This document shows positions 1-12,800 of a stretch of DNA of 64,000 nt, one piece after another. Position 1 is the first letter of the stretch. The number at the start of each line of letters is the position of its first letter. Source of the stretch: Lithospermum erythrorhizon. Taxonomy: Eukaryota; Streptophyta; Magnoliopsida; Boraginales; Boraginaceae. Where the stretch lies: assembly GCA_019722365.1 (NCBI GenBank), contig JADFUC010001587.1, forward strand, positions 83,113-147,112, written 5' to 3'. The notes below the pieces were generated by a model that ran no database searches, was not told the origin of the DNA, and saw only the letters and a list, made by a program, of their open reading frames with translations. Made by a program: the position numbers and the translations under genes.

Positions 1-1
1 C

Positions 2-1756
2 TTAGATGACCGTCCTGAAGGCGCTCGTTCGCCTTCTCCTGAGCCTGTTTATGATAATATGGGCATTAGGATTAATACTCGCGAGTTTAGGGCTCGCGAG
101 AGGCTTAATAAAGAGAGGCAGGATATTATTACCCAGATTATTAAGAGGAATCCCAATTATAAGCCCCCTGCTGATTATCGCCCTCCTAAGTTGTATAAGA
201 AGTTGTTTATTCCCATGAAGGAGTATCCGGGGTATAATTTTATTGGCTTGATTATTGGGCCGAGGGGGAATACTCAGAAGAGGATGGAGAAGGAGACGGG
301 TGCTAAGATTGTGATTAGGGGTAAGGGTTCGATGAAGGAGGGGAAGTTGGGTCAGAAGAAGGATTTGAAGTATGATTTGGCTGAGAACGAGGATTTGCAT
401 GTTTTGGTCGAGGCTGATACGCAGGAGGCGTTGGATGCTGCTGCTGGGATGGTGGAGAAGCTGTTGCAGCCTGTGGATGAGACGTTGAATGAGCATAAGA
501 GGCAGCAGTTGAGGGAGTTGGCTGCGTTGAATGGGACTATTAGGGAAGATGAGTTTTGTAGGTTGTGTGGTGAGCAAGGGCATAGGCAGTTTGCTTGTCC
601 GGCTAAGACGTCCACTTTTAAGAGTGATGTGTTGTGTAAGATTTGTGGTGATGGTGGGCATCCGACCATTGATTGTCCTATGAAAGGTACTTCAGGGAAG
701 AAGATGGACGACGAGTATCAGAATTTTTTGGCCGAATTAGGCGGGACTGTTCCAGAAGGTGTTTCTAAACCGAGTGTAGCATTGCCTTTGACGGGTTCTG
801 GAGGTTCGGGAAGCACACCCCCGTGGGTCAACGGGAATAACAGTGCAAGGTCTGGTCCCTCTGCGCATCCTGGTCTTGGGAGCACTATAGGTGCTGGAAA
901 GGAAATCGATGACACAAATTTGTACATTGGGTACCTACCGCCCGCTTTCGATGATGATGCCCTCATTCAGTTGTTTTCACCGTTTGGTAGTATTGTGACG
1001 GCCAAGGTCATAAAGGATAGAGACTATGGATTGAGTAAAGGTTATGGATTTGTTAAGTATTCCGATATAACTCAGGCAAACCAAGCCATTTCCAGCATGA
1101 ATGGTTATCAACTTGATGGGAGAACTATAGCTGTACGAGTTGCAGGGAGGCCACCCCAACCTCCTCCTCCCGCTCCTGCACCTATGCCTCCTGCTTATCC
1201 TGGTCCAAATCCATCATCCTCGGGATACCCGATGCAGTATGTTACACCTGGGGGTGTACCACCTGGCGGTTTTATGGGTGCCCCTCCCCCATGGGGTTCA
1301 CATGCTCCCCAGTATGCACCTTATGCTTCTGCCCCAAATATGTATAACCCTGTCCAGGGACAATATTTATCCCCTTATGGTGCTCAGTATCGGCCATTGC
1401 CACCAGTGGGTAGCTCTGGCATGCCTCCTCAGTATATGCCACCTGGCGAAACTGGTCCCCCTGGAGTGCAACCTCAAACCAGCGAATCTGGTACTGCTAC
1501 AAACGTCATCTATTCTGGTTTCTCTAGTATGGTTCCGCCAAACTCGCAACCTCCATATCCTCCAACTTCATACTATGCTCCACCACCACCTCCTCCACCT
1601 GCAGTATCCTCAACAATGGAGCAGCAGCATTATTCTACTCCACCGTGGGCTTCAAATCATCCACCTCCGCCTCCTCCTCCATCTGGGGAGCCACCTCAGC
1701 AGAATACTTATGGTGCAGACTCCGAGTATGAAAAGTTCATGGCTGAAATGAAATAA
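2..1756 (+). CDS. SF1: Splicing factor 1 / branchpoint-binding protein (plant SF1), 5' truncated by window edge
   Basis: Plant SF1 binds the intron branch point in the nucleus and cooperates with U2AF early in spliceosome assembly. The frame is already open at base 2, so the true start lies outside the window and the Met at 59 is internal. The 19 codons before it include an RSPSPEP motif, matching the conserved SPSP motif ahead of the KH domain in SF1 proteins. Counting from Met59: KH/QUA2 domain about residues 46-160 with GPRG at 67-70; two CCHC zinc knuckles (C167, C170, H175, C180 and C193, C196, H201, C206); an RRM at about 287-363 with RNP2 LYIGYL and RNP1 KGYGFVKY; then a long Pro/Gly/Tyr-rich tail ending in YEKFMAEMK. 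The RRM after the knuckles is typical of plant SF1 and absent from animal SF1. No intron interrupts the visible coding part. Family assignment is very secure; Arabidopsis At5g51300 is the closest remembered relative. Confidence 0.95.
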   Translation, partial: LDDRPEGARSPSPEPVYDNMGIRINTREFRARERLNKERQDIITQIIKRNPNYKPPADYRPPKLYKKLFIPMKEYPGYNFIGLIIGPRGNTQKRMEKETGAKIVIRGKGSMKEGKLGQKKDLKYDLAENEDLHVLVEADTQEALDAAAGMVEKLLQPVDETLNEHKRQQLRELAALNGTIREDEFCRLCGEQGHRQFACPAKTSTFKSDVLCKICGDGGHPTIDCPMKGTSGKKMDDEYQNFLAELGGTVPEGVSKPSVALPLTGSGGSGSTPPWVNGNNSARSGPSAHPGLGSTIGAGKEIDDTNLYIGYLPPAFDDDALIQLFSPFGSIVTAKVIKDRDYGLSKGYGFVKYSDITQANQAISSMNGYQLDGRTIAVRVAGRPPQPPPPAPAPMPPAYPGPNPSSSGYPMQYVTPGGVPPGGFMGAPPPWGSHAPQYAPYASAPNMYNPVQGQYLSPYGAQYRPLPPVGSSGMPPQYMPPGETGPPGVQPQTSESGTATNVIYSGFSSMVPPNSQPPYPPTSYYAPPPPPPPAVSSTMEQQHYSTPPWASNHPPPPPPPSGEPPQQNTYGADSEYEKFMAEMK

Positions 1757-4700
1757 CTGGATTGCAGCTGGCTACTCTGCGACCTGTAAGTTTGTAATGA
1801 AAGTAATATTTACCATCTCTTATTTTTTTACTCATCACAAATAATCGATTTTATGTCTCATGTTTATATGTCCAAGTACTGAGAATAATGCACATTATTC
1901 TTTGCTGGTTGCTTCGGCCCCAAAATGACTGGTGAAGTAGGCAAATGAATGGGGAGGGTGCTATGCTGTTGTGGGAGAGCTAGGATGATACTTTTGGCTA
2001 TAGTTGTTATGTGTCAGATTTTCTTGCCATTTGATGATTAATGATTCATTACACGCGGTTGTTACCTTATCACTTGAAATGAAAGCAAAGAAACAAAAAC
2101 TAACTATAAGAAACTTTACTTGAAAAACATTATTTTACACCTGAAGATACTATTGTTCATGAACTCGAAACTTCTTGTGAATGTATGACTTTTTTGGATT
2201 GCAGCATAAGTGGCTGTGCATACTAGACCAATATACTTAAAGATTAAGGAGTTAACTGATTGACATATTCATTAAATTGCATTCGAGGAACCTTCCATTT
2301 AAATATTCTACTCTGCATTGGAAAAACTTACTGCATTAATAACTTTATGTTTTTCCACTGTATGTCTAGCGTCCTTCAAATTCAGTATCAGTAACTAACT
2401 ACACCCCATCCAAAAGATAAAATACCAAAACTCTCAGATTGTGCAAGTATAGCCAGAAAATGTGACCTTCACATATGACCCAGACCATTGTGTATTCGTG
2501 ATGTTTATTTGCACATTTGCAAACATTTACGTAGGAATATAATTAGTTTGTATAACTATAAGATTTATATTTGTGCATAGTCTTCTTCTGCTATCACTAC
2601 TATTAGACATGCTTGTGATTCCAGTTTCTTTTCTCCTTTTAGTTTGTCAAATGTGCATATGTTGGTATTAATCTCCTCGTCATTTGAACTCTTTGACAGG
2701 CAAAGGGCCCTCGGAACTTGGCAGTCTCTCTTAGATGTTTATTGATTTCAAATAATTCGAAGTTTCAGACTCACATCTTTTACTCTTGCTTGCTGTTGTT
2801 ACAATTGCAGAGACCTATTCGCTCAAGATTATTCATCTCGTTGCTGCTTGAGAAAAACTGTGGAAGGAAATTTTGATGTTTAGTACTTCTTGTTTTTTTA
2901 TGTGCACTATTCAGACCTATACTATTTCTATCCTGTTTTATGTTTTCAGCTACATTTTGCAATGTTATGGATTTAACAGTTAACGGTTATGTATTTGCAT
3001 TCTCCTATTCTTTCTGTCTGACCTGTTTGTAAGGAGGTCTCGGTATGTGTTGCTTGGATTCTGCCAAAGCACTATCTGGAGTTGTCTGATGCTGGATTCC
3101 TGAATCATAGGGTATGTTCTAATTCCAAATAACAATTTGGATTGACCAAAATCTTGCTAAGTTATCATGTGGTGTGGTGAAATGCTTCCCCTGATCATGG
3201 AAGGTTAGTTGATATGCATCTTCACAGATTACCCCTTTTTCCTTATGGTTAATTTTTGTCTCTGTGCCATATTTATTGGTTCTATTTCAGTAACAATCTC
3301 TTTAATGTGGAGTACTAGTGGTGACCTTGAGGTGAAGTTTAACATCTCTACTGCTTTGGCTATAACCAGTCTTCTTTTTTATTTCAGCATATTTTCTTTC
3401 TTGATTCATTAATTTTCTGATTTATCTTTCCTAACATTTAACGCTAGCAAGTCTTGTTTTCAGAATGTTGATTCTTTTGTAACAACGGATCTTCCGAAGA
3501 GCTATAGATAGTGGATAGGACAAAGTCGTGTTAAGTTCTTTTCGTAGTCAAAGGAAAAATAATTTATGTTTTGTTCAAACTGGGAAGCAAGAAGCCCCTC
3601 TTTGTGATGATTTCTTTTTCTGCTCATATTTTAAACAAAAATCTTGTTATGTTGCTTTTTAAAATGGGCATTGTTATTTGGTTCCCTTTTTTCGTAATTA
3701 GTTTTCTTAATTTGATCTAGTTGTAGCATGTTGATCATTTTATATCCTTTAGTTATTGAAGTACATATGCAAGAAACCCCTTGTTGTTTAATGCCTCAAT
3801 ATATCTGATTATGTACTGTATACTCTTACAACAAAAAATTTCATAAAAATGAGGAGATGGTAGTAAGTTCATTGCAAAGAAAGGCCTATACAGTAGCCTC
3901 CTTCACAATGTTAACATGAAGGAGATGTGAGGCCTTTTATAGGGTACACTGCTATTCTTCTCCAACTCTCTAGTATATATTTTTTGCCTTAACATGTGAT
4001 AAGGTAGTTAAACATGGTGATATTTGATGTGTGTTTGATATGCTTGTTGAATTAAGTGGATAGTAATTTTTTTCCTCATTACATTACCTATGATCTTTAT
4101 CTATTGTGAAGTGGTAGATAGTGTTTGCACTTCACTTTTGAGTCAAATCGGAAATAACCTCCATGTTAACACTTCATGCAAGAGTAAGATTGCATACTAT
4201 TCGACCTCCTACCTCTTTTAGGTGGGAGCCTTGTCAGAGGCATTGGTTCATTGTTGATGATGATGATGTAAATTTTTTAACTCGGAAGGATGCCAGATTC
4301 TCATAACTAATTAGAGAATCGTCCCGAGAGTTGATTTTCATGCTTGAAGTACGTGTTTGTCATTTATGTACTGCATGCGGACTTTTTAAACTTGAGAAAC
4401 GCTCTGGAGAAGCTTTGAATGGGTAATTCGGACTTAGTTGAGTCTTAGATTATGGATATACGAGTGTATTGGGAGGGGTTTAAGTGTCGCAGGATGACTA
4501 TTCCTCTTGGATAGATGTAGGAGGTACTATTTGTGAGGTTGTATATGTGTTAGTAGACCTTTCCCTCTCTGGAACTATAATGTGTGATCCTCGTCTCAAA
4601 TGTCTCATACATGGGTATACTTTTGAAATGCTGGGGAAGCATGTGGTGGTATGCTTCCTTAGGATTCCTATTCGCCTTAGGCCGAGAAATCTCCTGAATA

Positions 4701-6499
4701 TATATAAAGTGTCATTGAACATGATGGTAAAGTAGCTACAGGATCATTTCACATTTTCTGGACACTGACTGCTGATTGAGCTTCCAAAAGCACATCAAGG
4801 AATAGCATGAATTCTCTTTATTGAATTCAATTTTTCATTTTTTCCCATCAAGGGAACAATTTTAAGTTAGTCATTTGAACTCTTTTTGCTTAGGTCTTGA
4901 CCAGCCTCGGTTTGTGAACAACATTGATCACTAGCAAGAAATCCATTGGCCTATATATATATTATCTTACTAACGAAATTGTCATAAAACAACTAAACGA
5001 TTGTAAATTCATTACAAAAAATGGCCTATATGAACATCAATAGCCTCTCGAAATTTATATTTGAGCCGGTGAAGTATTTAATCAAGCTGCAAAGCTGGTA
5101 TACCACAATTCTAGTGCTTAATAATATCAACTTGTATAGAGCACATAGAACATGTTTGATGAAGTATTGAGTTTCTTTATTTAATACTCACCTGGGGCTT
5201 TTATTGTCTTGGCGACGGCGACCATAATCATATATTAGTATATATCGCGCTTAGTAGCTTTTTAAAAAAAAAACAAATAAAGTATTCTATGACCAATATT
5301 TTGTTATGAACTGACTATGATATCCCTTGTTTGTTGTATCCTTAGATTAAGATTGAAGACTCCATTTCATTACCCAACTTCAAACAATCATAGATTGGAT
5401 CTCAACGCATTTTGTTGTTAAATCATTAATTCGATGCTACGTGGGTAATCTGCGATAAAGTAATCAGGGTATTTTAGTATTTATTAATTACTCAAACTAA
5501 AAACTAAAAATATAAACTACACAAAAGGTTCAAATCTGATCTTTGAATATTGTTTTTTGGATTTAATTAATTAGTGAATTTATTAAAATAATTTTTGGTT
5601 TTTAGACACGTGATTACTACATGGCACGGATTAGTGATTTGATAGAAAATGCTGTACTACATTAAAAAGAAGAATAACGATAAACGAATATGTTTGGTAA
5701 TAATTATGATGCTTTCATCTACCATTCATATTAGCATGTTGAATCGTGTGTGGGTCATTATTTAGACGCCCATGTATATTCTTTTTGCTTTTCCATATGA
5801 AATGAAGCAAGCGGTTGGAATTGGTTAATGTTGATGAGCTAAACAGGAAGGATGTTACCATTATTGCCTTATTAATTAGAGGATGGCTCATCATCAATGA
5901 TCTCATAACCTATCTCTTAAATGTTAATGCACTTCAAAAGATTCTTCAAACTCAATATTTGTATAATCATGAATTCATGATATAACAAAACAAGTTTACA
6001 TGAGTATAAATAAAGTTTATGGACCAAGGAATCAAATTAGATTATGGAGATACTTCCCAAATCCTGACATATAAAAATATTATAATTATTTTGTTTGGGA
6101 TTATTTATTTAGTATCAAAATCTCATAACCCCAATTATTATGCACTCATTCCATAACACAAAGATTGTTTAGTTTGGAGTTTTTAAAAAAAGAAAACTGA
6201 TAGAGAAGTGAATTAATAATGAAATCAAGAAATAATTATAAGCAAATGGAGGAGGAGTTCATTACTACAATAATATTGATCTAATGATGTATTCTATTTA
6301 TTGTGCACACCAAGAGCAGAATGATATGGAGACTGACATAAAATGGTGCTTGGCAGTGACAAATTATACAAGTATTCAAGATATACGGAGTAGTTTGTAA
6401 TTATTGTTACATCCAAGAGAGAAAGTAAATATGTTAAAGGTGTATACCTATGATGGGTGTGTACAAGTGACAATCTTAGAGGTCATCAATCGATCAGAA
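1757..6499. other. SF1 3' UTR and intergenic sequence, no gene seen
   Basis: The stop of SF1 is followed by AT-rich sequence with only short, unsupported open frames. A GTAAGT donor-like site lies 30 bases after the stop (1786) and acceptor-like sites ending in CAG occur near 2699 and 2811, so the SF1 3' UTR may contain an intron; this is inference only. The rest (about 3.4-6.5 kb) shows no recognisable protein, RNA gene or mobile element. A weak similarity between about 3830-3900 and 4980-5050 may be an old repeat. Confidence 0.5.
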
Positions 6500-9400
6500 T
6501 CATGTGTCGTCTTGCTCCTTATGAACTCCAGTCGAAAGCTCAGTTTCGATTACAATTGTAGGCACCTTTTCGTAAGCTCTGGAACCCCATGGCAAAAGCT
6601 TTGACCGTCCAAATGTGAGAAAACGAAATATTTTTTCTCGACTATACATCTGCTGAACATACAATAGAGTTGCCAAGACAACTGCTGTTGCTGGTATTGC
6701 AATGTCACCAAACTTGGAGCAGAAATTCGAACGAGGGTTCACGAACTCATACTCCTTAGAGAAATAAGGGTTGGAGAGTGGAGACCTTACATAATCGTAT
6801 AAGTGAGGTAGAAGTCTAATGGCTGTTATACCGATGTAATACAATCTTCTCAGAGGCTGACCTTTGATCTGCCAAAGAAAGTTTCCAATGATCTGGGGAA
6901 GCAGAAAAAAGTCCTGAACTAGACCTAAATACTGCAGCAATTCCGTTTCCCATTCTCGTATGAAGTGAAAATTCCCGGTTGAATCTATATACCGCTCGGT
7001 TTTAAGAGCTCCATCTCCTGTAGTTACAGAATGGATTATCAGAACAAGAACATACCCAACAACATGAATGGCCAAAAATGTTATAAGAACAAATTTGTCT
7101 CTGGGAACACGATGACATTCCTGAGAATTTTGTGTCAGCAATTTCACACGCAATCTCCGGACATTCTGAAAAAGCATCATTGTTAGAGAAAATGCAACCA
7201 ACATAAGAACCTTCACAGAAAAATCAATCAAGCTGACCCAGCCACTCCTATCAAGATCATAGGATAGGCTTTCATCAAACTTGGAACCTAAACTCTGCAA
7301 CGACCCCCATGCTTCAATAATTAGAGGAAGGCTATACCCGAAAGCTTGGACCCCCAGCATGACAAGGGATATATAAGGAACAAATTCTACATTACACCGC
7401 ATGTACATGAGCTGGCTCAAAATGAGAGCAACTGTCAATGAGAGTGTTAGAGTGCGAAATATCACTTCGACAACTCTGCGGGATAGAATATCTTCTCGTT
7501 GCTTCCTATACATAATGGGAACACTGTGGAGCTTTTTTGGACTAAAATAGAGAGGATCATCTTCATTTCTTTGGCTTGATATGGATATCATTGCAGTTGG
7601 GTTGACTAACCAATTGGCGGTAGAGGGAGGATATGATATAACTAGTTCAACTAAACAATCCAATCCATTTTCAAGGTCCATGCTATCAAACAGAATCTTC
7701 CATGACGCTCGCACATCACGGCAACCGATTAAGTACATCTTCCCAGTTAGAGGATTATAAAGTCCCTCAACAAAAATTTTAGAAAAGTTTTGGAATTCTG
7801 TTCCAGCAAGTGCGAGTTGAGCAGAAACATTCAGAATAGTTCTTGAGGTTTCAAACGTAGTTTGGTCAAAATATTTGTTGCCAATAGAATCATCTTGGGA
7901 AGACCAATGGTGCTGCAAAAATGGGCCAAGTGAGAGAATTTCCATTTGAACCTCAGTTCTATGGAGAAGGGGATCTGTTGTTGGATCGGAAATAGCTGGT
8001 ATATGAAAGGTGAGATCCTCTGAGAGAAAAGAAACACCAGCAAGAAACGTCTTTGACTCCTCTAATTTTGGGTACTTTAGTAGAGACTTCTTTGTTACAT
8101 CTTCAAAGTTGAATGGCTCATATTTCTCAAGAACTACACCAGCTAAGTTAAGTTTAGAGTACTTGTAGTATGCATGAGAAGTAGAAAATTGATTCCGCAA
8201 TTCTGCAGGTCGAATTAGCTTCTCGAATGACAATGGAAAATATGAGCTCTTACTTCGATTGAGGCTCGATAAGGATCCCATGATTATGCTTCGTTGCCTT
8301 ATGGAAAATGTGAGAGGAATGTACACACAGACCCGGGTATCACAACCATTTCCCTGCTCATCTGAAATACCGAGACAACCAACCATGCATAGTTGTCCAC
8401 TGGATGAATTCCAAACACCCTCGGCCAGAAGAGTCATGTTACTGAGCCCTGTCCTCTGCGCAGCACTGAACTGATTTTCTGATGGAGGAACTGCTCTAAA
8501 CACTGAGGAAATCCTAGTAAACCAAGCCTTCTCCTGTAAACTGATTTTCTGGCATTTCACATCCTGCATCACAAGTTTGACACCCCTGAAGCTGCCGTTT
8601 GTGGCCCTTATCTCTTTATCTGCCATAAATGGACCCAACTTACTGCAATAGTCATCGGTTCCATTACATTTCCAATTTGGCACAATGGTTAAGGCAACCA
8701 GGTGAGTGTATCTTCTCAGTATCTCACAAAAGTCAAGTCCTTTATATACATCAACATCATCATCCTTCCAGATATCTTTAAAAGGGTATGGATCACATGC
8801 CCTGGATATTAGTATGTTTTTAGGGGCAAACTCATAGTCCGCAGAGGAACTCTGCCAAGAAGATATTTGAATTTCATTGAAGTACTTTAGGCTTTTTCTT
8901 GGACTCAGGCTTCTCATGTTTCCTATAATAGCTCTACTCGTCAAGGTAAAGGTACTAGGATATCGAAGCACAAGCTGAATTTTATCGTGTTGAACCAAAG
9001 GTGGCTGATTACTATAGCCAGATTCCTTAACCCACTCCCATGGATCAACAGAGTCAGGTTGCCGAGCAGGCAGCATAGTGCTTCCTATCAAACAAATCAC
9101 TCGTTCCCCATGATTCTTTTTAGACTCGGTGTAAACTCCTTGGAAGTTAACAGATAGCTGAGAGTGACCTGGCCATACGTCAAAAAGATGACTTTCTTCA
9201 TCAGGTTTTTGCAGGAACAACCCCTCCAATGTCATTCCCATCTGCAAAACCCCACCAATCCAAATCGAATTCTTAGAGCGATGAGCATGATCAACATCAG
9301 TAACCCAGAAAGAAACTAACTTTATCGGAGATCTAAGATCCAATGAGCTGTTTGAACTATATCTATAATCAAAAGGCATTATCGGAGCATCACCCGGCTC

Positions 9401-9658
9401 TTGATACCAATCACCATTCAAGAAAGAAAGCCCCTTTATCATCTTCTCCTGATTACCATTTATCTTCATTTCAGAAGCAGAAGCTAATACAAAACCACAT
9501 TCTTTCTTTACCTCATCAATTTTATCATAATCATAGCTCAATAAACCCCTACTTTCGAAGCCAAATCCTCTATCTACATTACAGGAACCTGCATCTCCAA
9601 AGCATAGCAACAATACCAGAACTAGATGGATACTCCATGTAAAACCAACAACAAACAT
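6500..9658 (-). CDS. DUF2921-family multi-pass membrane protein, intronless
   Basis: The 1052-residue protein starts at the ATG whose first base is 9658. The open frame extends five codons further upstream to a GTG, which is not a plausible plant start. Residues 1-25 form a hydrophobic signal peptide (FVVGFTWS...LLLCFGDAGSC). A long lumenal or extracellular part follows, about residues 30-720, with many Cys and N-glycosylation sequons (NSS, NGT, NGS, NMT, NVS). About seven hydrophobic segments lie between about 730 and 1000, and the C-terminal tail is short and soluble. This layout and length match plant DUF2921 proteins such as Arabidopsis At1g52780, which are also single-exon. The related FLY1/FLY2 proteins carry a similar membrane region followed by a RING E3 ligase domain; no RING (no C3HC4 pattern) is present in this tail, so ligase activity is not supported. 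The biochemical role is unknown. The old databank label 'uridylyltransferase' has no support in the sequence. Confidence 0.9.
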   Translation of the reverse strand: MFVVGFTWSIHLVLVLLLCFGDAGSCNVDRGFGFESRGLLSYDYDKIDEVKKECGFVLASASEMKINGNQEKMIKGLSFLNGDWYQEPGDAPIMPFDYRYSSNSSLDLRSPIKLVSFWVTDVDHAHRSKNSIWIGGVLQMGMTLEGLFLQKPDEESHLFDVWPGHSQLSVNFQGVYTESKKNHGERVICLIGSTMLPARQPDSVDPWEWVKESGYSNQPPLVQHDKIQLVLRYPSTFTLTSRAIIGNMRSLSPRKSLKYFNEIQISSWQSSSADYEFAPKNILISRACDPYPFKDIWKDDDVDVYKGLDFCEILRRYTHLVALTIVPNWKCNGTDDYCSKLGPFMADKEIRATNGSFRGVKLVMQDVKCQKISLQEKAWFTRISSVFRAVPPSENQFSAAQRTGLSNMTLLAEGVWNSSSGQLCMVGCLGISDEQGNGCDTRVCVYIPLTFSIRQRSIIMGSLSSLNRSKSSYFPLSFEKLIRPAELRNQFSTSHAYYKYSKLNLAGVVLEKYEPFNFEDVTKKSLLKYPKLEESKTFLAGVSFLSEDLTFHIPAISDPTTDPLLHRTEVQMEILSLGPFLQHHWSSQDDSIGNKYFDQTTFETSRTILNVSAQLALAGTEFQNFSKIFVEGLYNPLTGKMYLIGCRDVRASWKILFDSMDLENGLDCLVELVISYPPSTANWLVNPTAMISISSQRNEDDPLYFSPKKLHSVPIMYRKQREDILSRRVVEVIFRTLTLSLTVALILSQLMYMRCNVEFVPYISLVMLGVQAFGYSLPLIIEAWGSLQSLGSKFDESLSYDLDRSGWVSLIDFSVKVLMLVAFSLTMMLFQNVRRLRVKLLTQNSQECHRVPRDKFVLITFLAIHVVGYVLVLIIHSVTTGDGALKTERYIDSTGNFHFIREWETELLQYLGLVQDFFLLPQIIGNFLWQIKGQPLRRLYYIGITAIRLLPHLYDYVRSPLSNPYFSKEYEFVNPRSNFCSKFGDIAIPATAVVLATLLYVQQMYSREKIFRFLTFGRSKLLPWGSRAYEKVPTIVIETELSTGVHKEQDDT

Positions 9659-11439
9659 CCTAACAATTAACACATTAAAGTCCTAACTTTACTCAAATTT
9701 GAAACACCCCAAAAGCGAAAGATCCAATCTTTACAAAATACCCTGATTGTGTACAACTAATTTTAACAATTAACACATTAGTGATATTATCAATCAAACA
9801 AGTTGGTATTCTTGAATTTTCAAGAAAACAATGTTTTACCTCAAATTTGATTGAGCAGAATCAAAAAGCACTAATCTTGATCATTTTTTTGAGTATGCCT
9901 TATAGGATCATGCATTTGTTGGAAGCTGAAGTTGGTGAGTTCCAGAGCTGTAATGACTTAATGTGAAGTCTAAGTCAAGTAACAAAGACATATGACTTTT
10001 GTCTTCCTGGTCAACTGATTACATCTACTTTTTAATAAATTATCACCATATCTATTTCTTCTATTATAGCATCAATGGACATAAAAATTAATCGGATTAT
10101 ATTTTTGCATTCCACTCATCCATAAATTTCAATTATTTAATTAGACTTTATTTAAATTGTGAGGTATGATATGAATAACGAAAAATAAAGTTGACATGAA
10201 GTCATGGCATTCGATTTTCTCATTTTCTTTATTGATAACTAGCATTAGGACACACGCATAGCTTGCATTCTTATTTAGAGAAATTAGAAAATTATTAAAT
10301 GCAATATGCTCTTGCCTAGATTGATATATATGGCGTTTTAAGTTTTTGCGTGTCAAAACTTTGTGTCAATTTTATTTATTATTCTTTAGTTCAAAAAATT
10401 AAATTGATATCAATAAATTTATACTTAAATATATTTTCATAAAAGTAAATTTTATAATTTTTTCATCATGTAATTAATTAGTTATTCGTTGTTAAAAGTT
10501 GGGCCAGGAAAAGCGAAAAAAGTGCTTTAAGTTTTAATTGGAGAGGGAGTCATAACTTCTGAGTACTCACATACATCCTGGCTCATGATCGGCGTTTGAG
10601 AAACTTCATGATTTTAATCTGACTTTAAGCGTAAATATACATGTAATTACACACTTATAAAAATTATAAAAGTTAATATTTCAAAATATATATTGAAACG
10701 AATCTAACAAGATCCATGAGTATATTATTTATTATGTTGTATGAGAGTCGTAGTCAAGAATTTTTAAAGTTTGATCCCCGAAAAATTAAAATAATATTTA
10801 TATTTAGGGGTGGAGGAAGTATATTATAATAGATGAGAAGTTAAAAAAAATTTACATGGAAGTTACTCATCATGGAGCTTTGAATTTTGAATAGAATAAG
10901 ATTACTAAATTACCCTCAAATTAATTTAAAAAGCCTAAAGTTTAAAAGGGTATATAATGCCAAAAAGTTTTGGTGAAGCCAAATAACTAATTACGCCTAT
11001 TTTCTTTATGTATAGTATAGAGTATAGATGATGTATGACCGATTGACGGACACTTCACGAAATTCTTGACGACATAGGTAAGTGTGACATTTTTTAAAAG
11101 AAAGGTGATTAGCGGTCGATTTAAAAGCATAAATGATCAAGCTAGTAGCATTCGCCCAGTTGATCGTACCTTATCATTAACCACAGTAATATTTGCTCAA
11201 CTCCATCTTACTGAGATAGTTTAAAATTTTTAATGTGTAAGTTAACAAATTTAGCTGCTTTAGTTAACAAACATAACTTTAATTCGGATCTAAATCATAA
11301 AATAGTAAAATATGATGAAAATACTATTTTTAGTTTTTTTCACAAAATATTATAGTTAAAATTACTAACTTTTTTTAAGCGGCCAAGTAAAAATGGGCGT
11401 CGTTAACGTGATAATTGTGCCGTTATTTATTAGTTATAA
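9659..11439. other. Intergenic, nothing recognised
   Basis: AT-rich sequence upstream of the DUF2921 gene. Only short open frames without recognisable similarity are present. The first few hundred bases must hold the promoter and 5' UTR of the minus-strand gene, but I see no TATA or other element worth marking. Confidence 0.5.
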
Positions 11440-12800
11440 TTAAAAACTAAAACTTAGAGAAAAAAATTATGTAATGAGTAAACTTTTATAAATTTTATAG
11501 TATCATTTTTCCAAAACTATGAAATCATCAAAAATGAAAATAACATTTATATATTTTAAACTTTTCTTTGTTTAAAAAATTCGATTAATAAATGCTGAGA
11601 ATAATTAAAACTTCTTCCTTATCTTTTTGTTATGAAAGTTGATATCTACAATGTGTCATCATCCTCGTCAAGATTAATTGATCATATTTTCGGTTCTTGT
11701 TATTTTCTCTTTTGATTATTTGCTAGATGACCTCTATTTTACCGTTGGCGTATCTTATTAACCTTCATTTCATATTAGTATGAGTTTTAATTTCATCTTT
11801 GGTAACTTCCACAACTTCTCTACTTTGACGATGATAGAGAATTTGGTGTCCTCAGTATTGCTCTTTCCTAGCTTAAAGCGGAACATGCATATATTCCAAA
11901 ATAGTTGAATTAAGTTTTTTAAGTCACTTTGAACCGAGATTTCTATATAAAATAAATTTGATCACACCATTGTTATAATGTAATATGTTATATTAAGCAT
12001 AATTGTGCAATTATTATAATAAGGGACGTGTGTTGCACGTGGTGGTTTTGTTGCACGTGATTTCTTTGTTATAATTATAACAAATAAAAAATTGTAATAG
12101 AGAAATAAAATTATTTAAAAACTAAAATTGTATAAATTGTGAAGAGTATTAGTTTCCTAAAACTATGAAAGCATAAAAGCTAAAAATATATTCCACCTAT
12201 ATTTAACTTCATTATATAAAAAATTCAATTTTCTCATACTCAAATAATCAAAATTTCTCATCTTTATCATTTGTTTTTTAAGAAACTTGATAGCTTCACT
12301 GCATCTTCATTCTCATAAAGTCAATTGACCCTATTTTAGCTTCACTGCATCTTCATTCTCATCAAGTCAATTGATCATATTTTATCATCGTGTTGTTTTA
12401 CTTTTTAGTTCTTTGATGGTCAGACTTTTTTTTCTTTGGTGTATCCTTTTCTCCCTACCTTTCACATTAGTTTGAGTTTGACTTTTATCTCGAGGTCCTT
12501 CCACATTGTCATGTTTTAGTTCTTTTGCGACTGTTTCATTTCTCTTCATGTGTCTCGTTATTACTATTGTTTTTTTTAGCAACTCTACGTCTCTGCTTCT
12601 TCGACGGAGGGATAGAAGTTGATTTCCTTAATTTTGCTCCTTTCTAGCTTAAAAGCGGAACATGTACTCCTCTCAAATAATTCAATTAAATTTTTTTGAG
12701 CCACTCCAAAATTTTCTTATGACATAAATTAGGTTATCTCATTGGTATATTGTATTATATAATAGTAAGCATAACTACACAATTAATATAATGGAATAAG
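11440..12800. repeat. Diverged tandem duplication, about 0.6-0.7 kb per copy
   Basis: Copy A (about 11440-12010) and copy B (about 12060-12800) are collinear. Matching landmarks are 'aaaactatgaaa' (11513 and 12162), 'caattgatcatatttt'-like sequence (11676 and 12367), and 'agcttaaagcggaacatg' in A (about 11870) against 'agcttaaaagcggaacatg' in B (about 12648). Both copies end in an AT-rich stretch containing 'aagcataa'. Copy B contains a nested direct repeat of about 45 bp (tagcttcactgcatcttc...) at about 12290 and 12338. On the minus strand copy B has a Lys-rich open frame (12385-12582), and A has stops in the same place. The source element is not identified; it could be a decayed transposon unit. 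Confidence 0.6.

Noticed and set aside
4484..4735. 83-codon open frame downstream of SF1
   Set aside because: No recognisable domain, and an opposite-strand frame of similar length overlaps it; most likely chance.
9659..9673. Five extra codons upstream of the DUF2921 start, beginning with GTG
   Set aside because: Plant translation starts at ATG; the ATG at 9658 is followed directly by a good signal peptide.
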